NCBI GenBank assembly: GCA_934675465.1
Contig: CAKUQM010000010.1
Span: 1 to 55,867 of the forward strand
Direction of reading: 5' to 3'
Source: an uncultured Erysipelotrichaceae bacterium
GTDB lineage: Bacteria; Bacillota_I; Bacilli_A; Erysipelotrichales; Erysipelotrichaceae
DNA: 55,867 nucleotides
Positions 43,046-51,471 of this stretch are shown in pieces (positions within the stretch are counted from its first letter, which is position 1; each line of letters begins with the position of its first letter). Below the pieces are notes generated by a model, which worked only from the letters and a program-made list of their open reading frames with translations, had not been told where the DNA came from and searched no databases. Made by a program: the position numbers and the translations under genes.

Positions 43046-44779
43046 ATGAAAGGCTCAAAACCGAATGCTTATAATGGTGTAAATTATGACGTTAAAGAAG
43101 ATACACTAGTTTATGCATTAGGTGGACTTGGAGAAGTCGGTAAAAATATGTACTGTTTCCAACAGGACGACGAGATTTTAATTGTCGATGCTGGTGTTAA
43201 GTTCCCTGATGATGACTTACTAGGTGTAGAATATGTAATTCCTGATTTTACCCATTTAATAAAGAATCAAGACAAAATTAAAGGCTTAATCATCACCCAT
43301 GGTCACGAAGACCATATTGGTGGTATTCCTTTCTTATTAATGGCATGTAAGATCAACAAGATCTATGCCCCAAGATTTGCGAAATCTTTGATTGAAAAGA
43401 AATTAAGTGAGCGTAGAAAAAACTTCAACGTCAAAATTGAAGAAATTGATGAAAACAGTGTTGTACAAACTAATCATTTCAGAGTAGGATTCTTCAATAC
43501 AATCCACTCAATCCCTGATTCTCTTGGTGTTTTAATTAATACGCCAAATGGAAGGATCGTGGAAACAGGTGACTTTAAGTTTGACTTAACCCCTATTGGC
43601 AATAATGCTGACTATCAAAAGATGGCTTATATTGGTGCTGCAGGTGTAACCCTATTAATGTCAGATTCTACAAACTCTGAGGTTGAAGGTTTCTCAATCT
43701 CTGAAAAGAAAGTAGCTCATACAGTATATGACATTATCAAGAAAACACCAGGTAGACTAATTGTCTCTACTTTCGCATCAAATGTTAATAGATTAGCTCA
43801 AATTATTAAATCAGCATCTATTTGTGATCGTAAGGTATTAGTACTTGGTAGATCGATGGAAAATGTTGTCGAAATTGGTAAACAATTAAAAACAATCGAT
43901 GTTCCAAACGATACCTTTATTACTCAAGATATGGTAAACACCTTCCCTCCTGAGAAATTATGTATTGTATGTACAGGATCTCAAGGTGAAACTTTGGCAG
44001 CTCTATCTAGAATCGCCAATGGTGTTCATAAATATATCAAGATTATCCCAGGTGATACTGTTGTCTTATCTAGTAATCCAATTCCTGGCAATGCCTTAAA
44101 CGTATCAGGTATTATCAATCAACTTGTAAGAAATGGAGCTAAGGTACTTGAAAATAAGACCTTCCAATCATTGCATACAACAGGACACGCCTCAAGTGAG
44201 GAGCAAAAATTGATGATTCAATTGATTAAGCCAACATATTTCATGCCAGTACATGGTGAATATAAGATGCTTAAACTCCATGCGTCAACTGCTGTAGAAA
44301 CAGGTATTCCTGAAGAAAATTGTTTCATTTGTGCTAATGGTGATGCTTTGGTACTAAGAAATGGTGAAGTATTTAGATCTAACACAAGAATACAGACTGA
44401 TGCCATCTATGTAGATGGAAGAGATGTATCAGGTTTATCAACTAGTGTCTTGAAAGATCGTCAAATCTTAGCTGACAATGGTATGGTTGCGGTTGTGGTA
44501 TGTATCGATTCAAGAACTAATAAGATTTTATGTAAACCAGGCATTGTCTCTAGAGGCTTTGTTTATATCAAGGAAAATCAGCCAATGATTAAGGAAGCTG
44601 AAACTCTTGTATATGACGCTTTAAAGGAAACAATGAAACAAAAAGTTACATTCAATGATTTAAAGAATTGTATCAAGAATACTTTGGAACCTTATCTTTA
44701 TTCAAAGACCAACAGAAATCCAATCGTTATTCCTGTTATCTTAAATAATATTGAAGTAACTAAGAGAAAATATAAGTAA
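43046..44779 (+). CDS. rnj: Ribonuclease J
   Basis: A 577-residue metallo-beta-lactamase/beta-CASP ribonuclease with endo- and 5'-3' exonuclease activity. The metal motif THGHEDHIGG is intact, with TGDFKFDLTP, the beta-CASP GRSMEN and TGSQGE segments, and the C-terminal VHGEYKML. GGAGG precedes the ATG. Together with RNase Y it completes the Gram-positive RNA decay set in this window. Whether it is J1 or J2 cannot be decided here. Confidence 0.97.
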   Translation: MKGSKPNAYNGVNYDVKEDTLVYALGGLGEVGKNMYCFQQDDEILIVDAGVKFPDDDLLGVEYVIPDFTHLIKNQDKIKGLIITHGHEDHIGGIPFLLMACKINKIYAPRFAKSLIEKKLSERRKNFNVKIEEIDENSVVQTNHFRVGFFNTIHSIPDSLGVLINTPNGRIVETGDFKFDLTPIGNNADYQKMAYIGAAGVTLLMSDSTNSEVEGFSISEKKVAHTVYDIIKKTPGRLIVSTFASNVNRLAQIIKSASICDRKVLVLGRSMENVVEIGKQLKTIDVPNDTFITQDMVNTFPPEKLCIVCTGSQGETLAALSRIANGVHKYIKIIPGDTVVLSSNPIPGNALNVSGIINQLVRNGAKVLENKTFQSLHTTGHASSEEQKLMIQLIKPTYFMPVHGEYKMLKLHASTAVETGIPEENCFICANGDALVLRNGEVFRSNTRIQTDAIYVDGRDVSGLSTSVLKDRQILADNGMVAVVVCIDSRTNKILCKPGIVSRGFVYIKENQPMIKEAETLVYDALKETMKQKVTFNDLKNCIKNTLEPYLYSKTNRNPIVIPVILNNIEVTKRKYK

Positions 44780-44804
44780 AAAGTCAGATTAAATTCTGAC
44801 TTTT
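44779..44804. terminator. Terminator after rnj
   Basis: AAAAGTCAGA and TCTGACTTTT form a ten-pair stem with a six-base loop. The A run on the left lets it serve the convergent feo region as well. Confidence 0.85.
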
Positions 44805-44830
44805 CTTATACAAAAAAAGAAGAAGAAGCA

Positions 44831-45046
44831 TTACACTTCTTCAATCTTTAAGACAATATAACCTGTTTTATCGATTATATCTTTTAATAATGTTTTATCT
44901 AATGGTTTATCGCAATCGATAGTTACATCCCCATTTTTATGATTAGACTTAACCTTCTTAACCTTAAAGTTATTTCTAATACAATCATTCACATGGGCTT
45001 CGCACATCGAACAAGCCATACCATCAACTTTTAATTTGTATTTCAT
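44831..45046 (-). CDS. Heavy-metal-associated (HMA) domain peptide
   Basis: A 71-residue CopZ-like ferredoxin fold with the metal site GMACSMC (Cys12, Cys15). Such peptides carry copper or other soft metals between transporters. The usual GMTCXXC is altered to ACSMC, so the metal is uncertain. The start overlaps the end of the FeoB-associated gene by 23 bases, so it belongs to the feo transcript; iron handling or a metal-sensing role is an inference. Confidence 0.85.
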   Translation of the reverse strand: MKYKLKVDGMACSMCEAHVNDCIRNNFKVKKVKSNHKNGDVTIDCDKPLDKTLLKDIIDKTGYIVLKIEEV

Positions 45047-45212
45047 CTTTTGCCTTCTTTAAATCTCTTTTAAGATCATCAAGCTTATGACAAGAACCAT
45101 GACTTCCACAACTATTACAATCATGACTACATGATACCTTACCATTTAGCATACTCTTGATAATAAGATAAACAATAATTATTAAGATGATTACAACAAT
45201 TGCAGTTCCCAT
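45024..45212 (-). CDS. FeoB-associated Cys-rich membrane peptide
   Basis: A 62-residue protein with one membrane helix (IVVIILIIIVYLIIKSML), then a Cys/His cluster (CSHDCNSCGSHGSCHK) and a charged tail. This is the small partner found after FeoB in many Bacillota; it may pass or scavenge Fe(II) on the cytoplasmic side. I chose the ATG at 45212, with AAGGAG six to seven bases upstream. It starts 11 bases after feoB. Confidence 0.88.
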   Translation of the reverse strand: MGTAIVVIILIIIVYLIIKSMLNGKVSCSHDCNSCGSHGSCHKLDDLKRDLKKAKDEIQIKS

Positions 45213-45222
45213 CAATTTCTCC

Positions 45223-47691
45223 TTATTCTAATGTAGTAGCTTCCTTATATTTCTTAAAGAATAACATATAGATCATACAAGCTAAGATGACTACTGAAAT
45301 AATTATACCTAAGATATTAATACTTCCAACAAAGGCATTACCAATTTGAGTAACCAAGAATGCGATAACATAGGCAAAGCCACATTGATATAAAATCGCA
45401 AACCATGTCCACTTAGGATTATTCATTTCTCTTTTTATTGCACCAATTGCCGCAAAACATGGAGCACATAATAAGTTAAATACTAAGAATGAATAGCCGG
45501 TAATAGCAGTGAAATGAGTAGCTAAAGTAGCATAAGTAGATAATTCACCGCCACCATACAATATTGACATAGTAGCTACAATATTCTCCTTAGCAACTAG
45601 TCCTGTTATACTAGCAACAGCCGCTTGCCAATTACCCCAACCAAGTGGAATAAAGATCCATGCGATGAAGTTACCAATAGTTGCAAGTATTGAAGAATCA
45701 ATTTGATCTTCACTTAACATTGTAAAATGTCCATCCACAAAGCCAAAGTAAGAAGTAAACCATACAAAGATAGTTGAAAGCACAATAATAGTACCAGCCT
45801 TCTTAATAAATGACCAACCTCTTTCCCACATTGAACGTAAGACATCAATTAGTCTTGGCATATGATAAGCAGGAAGTTCCATTACAAATGGTGCAGGATC
45901 TCCAGAGAACATCTTTGTCTTCTTTAAGATAATACCTGATACCACAATTGCAGCCATACCTACAAAGTAAGCACTAGTAGATACCCATGGTGAATTATTA
46001 AATAAGGCACCTGCAATCATTGAAATAAATGGAACCTTAGCACCACATGGAATAAATGTAGTAGTCATGATAGTCATACGTCTATCTCTTTCATTTTCAA
46101 TAGTTCTAGATGCCATAATACCTGGAACACCACAACCTGTACCAATCAACATTGGGATAAATGACTTACCAGATAAACCAAACTTTCTAAAGATTCTATC
46201 TAAGACAAAGGCAATACGTGCCATATAACCACATGCTTCTAAGAATGCTAATAGGAAGAACAAGACTAACATCTGAGGTACAAAGCCTAATACTGCACCA
46301 GCACCAGCAACAATACCATCCAAGATTAAACCTTTTAACCAATCTGCACAATTAACTTTATCCAATAGATTTTCAATTAATACTGGAACACCAGGTACCC
46401 AAATTCCATAAGTAGAAGTATCAGGAGCACCATATCCTTCTTTGTATTCTGTATTTAGATAATTATCAATTGCTTCCTTTAAATCATCTTTATTAGCTTC
46501 AAAGTCTTCTGTAGCTAATGTTTCTTCATCTTCCACAGTATATGTAACAGAAGCATTATCATCAACCAATGAATACAATTCATCAAGAGCTGACTTAGCC
46601 TTATTTTCATCATAATCTTCATTCTCTAAATCAATTGAATAAGAAATTTCATCATTACCATATTCGCTATTAAACGCATCAATGATTAAGTCAGAATCAC
46701 CATATTCTTCACTTGCCTCTTCATATTCACTTGTACCATTACCAAATAAATGCCAGCCATCACCAAAGATACCATCATTTGTAAAATTAGTAGCTGAAGC
46801 ACCAAAAGTAACCATTGAAATATAATAAACAAGGAACATGATTACCGCAAAAATTGGTAAACCCAACCATCTATTAGTAACAATTCTATCAATCTTATCA
46901 GAAGTACTTAAAGCTTCCTTATCTTTTTTGATTAAAACATCATGAATGATTGAAGAAATGAAATTATATCTTTCGTTTGTGATAATACTCTCTGAATCAT
47001 CGTCATGTTTCTTTTCGATGACTTTAATATCAGCTTCAATTAATTCAGTATTAATCCCTAAACTTTCAATAGCCTTAGAATCTCTTTCAAACAACTTAAT
47101 GGCATACCATCTCTTATTTGATACATTAGCTAAGACTTTGTCTTCAATATTCTTAAGTGTATCTTCAATGTCCTTTGAATACTTATGAGCAACTACTTGT
47201 ACCTTGCCTGCAGCCTTAACAGATTCATTAGCACATTCTTCAACTCCAATACCTTTCAAGGCAGATATTTCTACTACCTTACAACCTAATTCTTTAGATA
47301 ACTTATCAACATTAATCTTATCGCCATTTTTATTAACGACATCCATCATATTAATAGCACAAACAACTGGAATGCCTATTTCAAGAAGTTGTGTTGTTAA
47401 ATATAAGTTTCTCTCTAAGTTTGAGCCATCAATAATATTCAAGATAACATCAGGCTTTTCGTTGATTAAATAGTTTCTCGCAACTACTTCCTCTAGTGTA
47501 TAAGGAGATAATGAATAAATACCTGGTAAGTCGGTAATAATTACTCCTTCATGTTTCTTTAATTTACCTTCTTTTTTCTCTACAGTAACACCTGGCCAGT
47601 TACCAACAAATTGATTAGAGCCTGTTAGACTATTAAACAATGTTGTCTTACCACAGTTAGGATTACCTGCTAACGCAATTTTAATTTCCAT
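45223..47691 (-). CDS. feoB: Ferrous iron transporter FeoB
   Basis: An 822-residue Fe(II) transporter. The N-terminal G domain has G1 GNPNCGKTTLFN, G3 DLPGIYSLSPY and G4 NMMD, followed by the helical GDI domain. The membrane core has the gating repeats with FIPMLIGTGCGVPGIMASR and FIPCGAKVPF. Between the first membrane helix (about 277-297) and the next lies an insertion of about 110 residues (about 316-428), strongly acidic and predicted outside the cell, which ordinary FeoB lacks. A GTTAGC-N4-GCTAAC box lies in the gap before it. Confidence 0.95.
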   Translation of the reverse strand: MEIKIALAGNPNCGKTTLFNSLTGSNQFVGNWPGVTVEKKEGKLKKHEGVIITDLPGIYSLSPYTLEEVVARNYLINEKPDVILNIIDGSNLERNLYLTTQLLEIGIPVVCAINMMDVVNKNGDKINVDKLSKELGCKVVEISALKGIGVEECANESVKAAGKVQVVAHKYSKDIEDTLKNIEDKVLANVSNKRWYAIKLFERDSKAIESLGINTELIEADIKVIEKKHDDDSESIITNERYNFISSIIHDVLIKKDKEALSTSDKIDRIVTNRWLGLPIFAVIMFLVYYISMVTFGASATNFTNDGIFGDGWHLFGNGTSEYEEASEEYGDSDLIIDAFNSEYGNDEISYSIDLENEDYDENKAKSALDELYSLVDDNASVTYTVEDEETLATEDFEANKDDLKEAIDNYLNTEYKEGYGAPDTSTYGIWVPGVPVLIENLLDKVNCADWLKGLILDGIVAGAGAVLGFVPQMLVLFFLLAFLEACGYMARIAFVLDRIFRKFGLSGKSFIPMLIGTGCGVPGIMASRTIENERDRRMTIMTTTFIPCGAKVPFISMIAGALFNNSPWVSTSAYFVGMAAIVVSGIILKKTKMFSGDPAPFVMELPAYHMPRLIDVLRSMWERGWSFIKKAGTIIVLSTIFVWFTSYFGFVDGHFTMLSEDQIDSSILATIGNFIAWIFIPLGWGNWQAAVASITGLVAKENIVATMSILYGGGELSTYATLATHFTAITGYSFLVFNLLCAPCFAAIGAIKREMNNPKWTWFAILYQCGFAYVIAFLVTQIGNAFVGSINILGIIISVVILACMIYMLFFKKYKEATTLE

Positions 47692-47705
47692 AATAACCTT
47701 CCCTA

Positions 47706-47721
47706 GTTAGCTCTAGCTAAC
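47706..47721. promoter_or_regulatory. DtxR-type operator before feoB
   Basis: Perfect inverted repeat GTTAGC-TCTA-GCTAAC, the same motif as at 48213-48228. As RNA it could also form a six-pair hairpin just before the feoB ribosome binding site. Confidence 0.65.
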
Positions 47722-47737
47722 TTTTACTTAAAAAAAT

Positions 47738-47959
47738 TTAACAAACCTCAATAAGATCAGCATCAGCCTTTCTTAAAGACAATTCATATCCTCTAACATT
47801 AATCTCAATCGGATCACCAAGTGGCGCAACCTTAACAACTTTAATCACAACACCTTTAGTGATGCCCATATCCATAATTCTTCTTTTAATGGCACCCTCA
47901 CCATGTAACTTTACAACAGTGCAAGTTTCACCAATTTTTACATCTCTTAAAGTAAGCAT
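47738..47959 (-). CDS. feoA: FeoA family protein (second copy)
   Basis: A 73-residue SH3-like protein (LTLRDVKIGETCTVVKLHGE; RRIMDMGITKGVVIKVVKVA; IEINVRGYELSLRK). FeoA works with FeoB, probably on its cytoplasmic side. It lies between another feoA and feoB. Confidence 0.93.
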   Translation of the reverse strand: MLTLRDVKIGETCTVVKLHGEGAIKRRIMDMGITKGVVIKVVKVAPLGDPIEINVRGYELSLRKADADLIEVC

Positions 47960-47970
47960 ACTTCCCCTTT

Positions 47971-48183
47971 CTAATCAACCATAATCTTATTAGCTAAGTT
48001 TCTATCTATTGCCACTCTACTTTCTTTGACATTGACAATAATATTACCGGCCAATTCATTAACCACACTAATATCAGCTCCTAAGACAAATCCCAAGTCT
48101 TTTAAATGAGCTTTAACTTCATTGTTACCTATAATGTTAGTAACTTTTCCTACTTGTCCTTTTTTTAAAAATGATAGTGGCAT
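47971..48183 (-). CDS. feoA: FeoA family protein (first copy)
   Basis: A 70-residue FeoA (LSFLKKGQVGKVTNIIG; LKDLGFVLGADISVV; NIIVNVKESRVAID), clearly diverged from the second copy. Two ATGs are adjacent; the one at 48183 has the better spacing from AGGAGG (seven versus four bases). It heads the feoA-feoA-feoB operon, with a sigma-A promoter and tandem operators directly upstream. Confidence 0.92.
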   Translation of the reverse strand: MPLSFLKKGQVGKVTNIIGNNEVKAHLKDLGFVLGADISVVNELAGNIIVNVKESRVAIDRNLANKIMVD

Positions 48184-48194
48184 CATATTACCTC

Positions 48195-48228
48195 CTTAGC
48201 CTTTGCTAACTAGTTAGCACTAGCTAAC
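48195..48228. promoter_or_regulatory. Tandem DtxR-type operators of the feo operon
   Basis: CTTAGC-CTTT-GCTAAC (48195-48210) and GTTAGC-ACTA-GCTAAC (48213-48228), separated by two bases; the middle halves form a further palindrome. They lie just downstream of the feo -10, where a repressor would block transcription. The TTAGC-N4-GCTAA pattern resembles metal-dependent DtxR/IdeR-family boxes. Confidence 0.75.
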
Positions 48229-48234
48229 ATCAAT

Positions 48235-48263
48235 AATATATACCTCCTGTTTTTTAATGTCAA
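48235..48263 (-). promoter_or_regulatory. Sigma-A promoter of the feo operon
   Basis: Minus strand TTGACA (complement of 48258-48263), 17 bases, TATATT (complement of 48235-48240); near consensus. Confidence 0.8.
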
Positions 48264-48267
48264 TAAG

Positions 48268-48276
48268 TGTTATGAT
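48268..48276 (+). promoter_or_regulatory. Extended -10 of the DtxR-type regulator
   Basis: TGTTATGAT, an extended -10 ending six bases before the ATG at 48283. No Shine-Dalgarno sequence is present, so the mRNA is probably leaderless. It partly overlaps the divergent feo promoter region. Confidence 0.55.
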
Positions 48277-48282
48277 AATTAT

Positions 48283-48654
48283 ATGAAAATACTTGAATCG
48301 GGTGAAATGTACCTTGAAACAATCTTAAGACTATCTAATGAAAAACCTTATGTTATTTCTCTTGACATTGCGGAAGCTATGAACTATTCTAAGCCTTCTG
48401 TCTCAAGAGCGATGAAAATCCTAAAAGAAAATCATTATATTTCAATAGATGGTAATGGCCATATAAAATTACTTAAAAAAGGTAAAGAATTGGCTACTAA
48501 GATTTATGAAAGACATGTAGTAATTACTGAAGCTTTAATTAGTATTGGAGTTGAAGAAAAACAAGCTGAAGAAGATGCATGCAAGATTGAACATTGTTTA
48601 TCTGATGAATCATTTATTAAAATCAAGGAACATTTAGAAAAGCACAAGGTTTAA
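48283..48654 (+). CDS. DtxR/MntR-family metal-dependent repressor
   Basis: A 123-residue winged-helix repressor. The helix-turn-helix (SLDIAEAMNYSKPSVSRAMK) is followed by a short dimer domain with the metal ligands expected of the family: ERHVVITEAL, EEKQAEEDACKIEHCLSDES, including Cys, Glu and His of the CKIEH motif. It lacks a C-terminal SH3 domain, as do MntR-type forms. Divergent from feoA with palindromes between, it most likely senses Fe(II) and represses feo; Mn(II) is possible. Confidence 0.88.
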   Translation: MKILESGEMYLETILRLSNEKPYVISLDIAEAMNYSKPSVSRAMKILKENHYISIDGNGHIKLLKKGKELATKIYERHVVITEALISIGVEEKQAEEDACKIEHCLSDESFIKIKEHLEKHKV

Positions 48655-48668
48655 ACCCTGTGCTTTTT
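48638..48668. terminator. Bidirectional terminator after the regulator
   Basis: AAAAGCACA and TGTGCTTTT arms with an inner GGTTT/AAACC pairing, flanked by A and T runs. It includes the regulator stop codon and lies at the end of the convergent permease gene. Confidence 0.8.
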
Positions 48669-48669
48669 C

Positions 48670-50322
48670 TTAGAAGGAAATCTCCTTATTACCAGTAACT
48701 TTCATATAAATAAATAGTGACAACGTTGTAGCTACTGTTAAGATTGTGGCATAAGCTGCAGCTATACCATAGTTACCTCTTGAAACATAAGTATATGTCG
48801 CAAGTGTCAAGGTAATTGTATTCAAGTTATATAAAATAATAGCAGTAGATAATTCAGTAATAATAGTTACCCAAGACATTATTGCACCAGACAAGATACC
48901 ATTAGCCATCATTGGTACTGTAATCTTAAAGAAAGCCTTTAACTTACTAGAACCTAATGATATTGCAGCTTCTTCAACTGAAATAGAAATTTGTTGAAGT
49001 GTTGCCGTAGAAGATCTAATAGTATATGGAATACGTCTAATAACAAGGGCTACTACCATAATTATCATGGTGCCTGTTAATACAAATGGTTTCTTATTAA
49101 AGGCCATAACAAGGGCAATACCCACAACAGAACCTGGAATAATATAAGGAACCATTGAAATAGTATCGATAATCTTATTTAGGATATTATTTCTTCTAAC
49201 TACCAAGTAAGCAATTAAAATTGCCAATACAATAATTATCACTAAAGCTAAACCGCCGATAATAAAGGTATTAGGAATAGCCTTCTTTAAATGACTAAAG
49301 GCATAACGATATGAATCTAGTGAATAGCCTTTTAAGAAAATCTTGCCGCTAGTCTTTAAGAATGATGTATAGATTACATATACCTGTGGTAAGAAGGCTA
49401 GAGCTACTACAAACCATGAATATAGATTAACTAAGAAACTATGGATACCATGAATCTCTTTTCTTTCAATTGAATGTAATGCAGACATTGTGAAAGTAAA
49501 CTTACCATTAATATATTTTTGAATCAAGAAAATAATGGCTGTAATTATAATCGCAATAACTGAAATAGCAGCACCAAAATTATGATCACCACCAGTTTCC
49601 GCAAAGTAAGAGTTATAGATAATAACTGGGAAAGTTTGATAACCCTCACCAATTAAAAGTGGTGTACCAAAGTCCGCAAAAGCTCTCATAAAGACCATTA
49701 AAGCAGCCGCAATAATAGTAGGCATACATAAAGGTATAACGATGGTAAAGAAACGTTTAAACCCACTACAACCCATATTCTCACTAGCTTCAAGTAGTGA
49801 ATTATCAATATTCTTTAAAGCACCTGATACATATAAGAAGACAAGTGGAAATAATTGTAAAGACAATACTAGCAAAATTCCATTAAAGCCATAGATATTC
49901 GGTACTCTAACAGGAATAATACTTTCAATAAATTTAGTAATAACACCACTTCTTCCAAGTAACATAATCCATGAATAAGCACCAATAAATGGAGCTGACA
50001 TAGAACATAAGATTACAAGTACTTGTAAAATTGTCTTACCCTTTAGATCATACATTTGATAAAAGTATGCAAGTGGAATACCAATAGCTAAAGATAAGAT
50101 AGTTGCACAAACACTTACTTTTAAAGAATTAAAGATAGATCTTACATAATAATTTTGGGCAAAGAAATTTTGGAAATATTGTGTTGTGAATTCTCCATTA
50201 TAGAAAAAGGCATTATATAAAAGTTTAAATAATGGATACAACAAAAATAATCCATATAGGCATAAGATTACAATGGATACCACTTTCCAAATATCAAAAT
50301 ATTTGTTAGCTGTCTTATTCAT
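48670..50322 (-). CDS. ABC transporter permease, fused two-domain (FbpB/phosphonate type)
   Basis: A 550-residue membrane protein with two BPD_transp_1 domains in tandem and about 12 helices. Each half has the EAA loop that docks the ATPase: EASENMGCSGFKRFF and EAAISLGSSKLKAFF. Fused permeases of this kind serve ferric ion (FbpB/SfuB), 2-aminoethylphosphonate or related importers. It follows the ATPase gene by three bases. Confidence 0.88.
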   Translation of the reverse strand: MNKTANKYFDIWKVVSIVILCLYGLFLLYPLFKLLYNAFFYNGEFTTQYFQNFFAQNYYVRSIFNSLKVSVCATILSLAIGIPLAYFYQMYDLKGKTILQVLVILCSMSAPFIGAYSWIMLLGRSGVITKFIESIIPVRVPNIYGFNGILLVLSLQLFPLVFLYVSGALKNIDNSLLEASENMGCSGFKRFFTIVIPLCMPTIIAAALMVFMRAFADFGTPLLIGEGYQTFPVIIYNSYFAETGGDHNFGAAISVIAIIITAIIFLIQKYINGKFTFTMSALHSIERKEIHGIHSFLVNLYSWFVVALAFLPQVYVIYTSFLKTSGKIFLKGYSLDSYRYAFSHLKKAIPNTFIIGGLALVIIIVLAILIAYLVVRRNNILNKIIDTISMVPYIIPGSVVGIALVMAFNKKPFVLTGTMIIMVVALVIRRIPYTIRSSTATLQQISISVEEAAISLGSSKLKAFFKITVPMMANGILSGAIMSWVTIITELSTAIILYNLNTITLTLATYTYVSRGNYGIAAAYATILTVATTLSLFIYMKVTGNKEISF

Positions 50323-50325
50323 AAA

Positions 50326-51447
50326 CTAATCCTTATAAACATCATAATCATTAACAACGCCCTTAACTAAATTATGATTACCTTCGCTGTCAAAAATATT
50401 AATCTTCTCTTGTTTAATTCCTAAACTAATTTCAGTTCCCTTTTCAATCATTGAATCAATTTGTGATTCTTGAATGATTTCAAGTTCTTCACCATCAACC
50501 AAATGAACAAAGTAATGGGTATTTAAACCTAAGAATATCGCATCATCAACAATAGCCTTTAAGCCATCACCAGTATCTTTTTTTACAATTAGTTCTTCAG
50601 GTCTAATACTAGCCTTAACTACTTGATCTTTTAATTCATCTTCCTTAATAGAATCAACCAACACTTCATAGCCACCTGCTAATTGCAAATAAGCTTTATT
50701 ATTCTTAACACAAAGTTTGCCATCCAAAACATTAGTATGACCAATGAAAGTTGCGACAAATAAATTAGTAGGTCTTTGGTATAAAACCTTAGGAGTACCA
50801 ATTTGTTGAATATCGCCATGGTTCATGACCGCAATTCTATCACTGACAGCCATCGCCTCTTCTTGGTCATGAGTAACATAAACAGTTGTAATACCAACGT
50901 TATTTTGAATTTGCTTAATAACATTACGCATTTCAACTCTTAGTTTCGCATCTAGATTACATAAAGGTTCATCCATTAAAAGAACATCAGGTGTAATCGC
51001 TAAAGCTCTAGCAAGGGCAACACGCTGTTGTTGACCACCTGATAGTCTTTCGGGCATTCTATCGCGATATTCATCAATCTTCATAAGTTTCAAGAATTCA
51101 TCAGTCTTAGACTTGATTTCATCCTTTGGAAGCTTACGATTCTTTAAACCAAAGGCAACATTTTTTTCAACATTCATATTTGGGAAAATCGCATAGTTTT
51201 GGAAAACCATACCGATATTTCTCTTGGCAGGATCGATATCATTGATTCTTGTCTCACCAAAATAAAAATCGCCGCCTTCAATACTATTAAAGCCAGCAAT
51301 CATTCTAAGCAAAGTAGTCTTACCACAACCAGAAGGACCAAGGAGAGTGAAAAATTCACCCTCCTTGATATCTAGCGATAAGTTAGAAATGATTGTCTGG
51401 TCACCATACTTTTTAACCGCATTACGTATTTTAATATACTTGCTCAT
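50326..51447 (-). CDS. ABC transporter ATP-binding protein
   Basis: A 373-residue ATPase with Walker A GPSGCGKTTLLRM, signature LSGGQQQRVALARAL and Walker B LLMDEPLCNLD, and a C-terminal TOBE-like regulatory domain, the PotA/FbpC layout. It powers the adjacent fused permease. Gene order is binding protein, ATPase, permease, with short gaps. Confidence 0.93.
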   Translation of the reverse strand: MSKYIKIRNAVKKYGDQTIISNLSLDIKEGEFFTLLGPSGCGKTTLLRMIAGFNSIEGGDFYFGETRINDIDPAKRNIGMVFQNYAIFPNMNVEKNVAFGLKNRKLPKDEIKSKTDEFLKLMKIDEYRDRMPERLSGGQQQRVALARALAITPDVLLMDEPLCNLDAKLRVEMRNVIKQIQNNVGITTVYVTHDQEEAMAVSDRIAVMNHGDIQQIGTPKVLYQRPTNLFVATFIGHTNVLDGKLCVKNNKAYLQLAGGYEVLVDSIKEDELKDQVVKASIRPEELIVKKDTGDGLKAIVDDAIFLGLNTHYFVHLVDGEELEIIQESQIDSMIEKGTEISLGIKQEKINIFDSEGNHNLVKGVVNDYDVYKD

Positions 51448-51471
51448 ATTCTAACCCCTCAAATTATTCAA

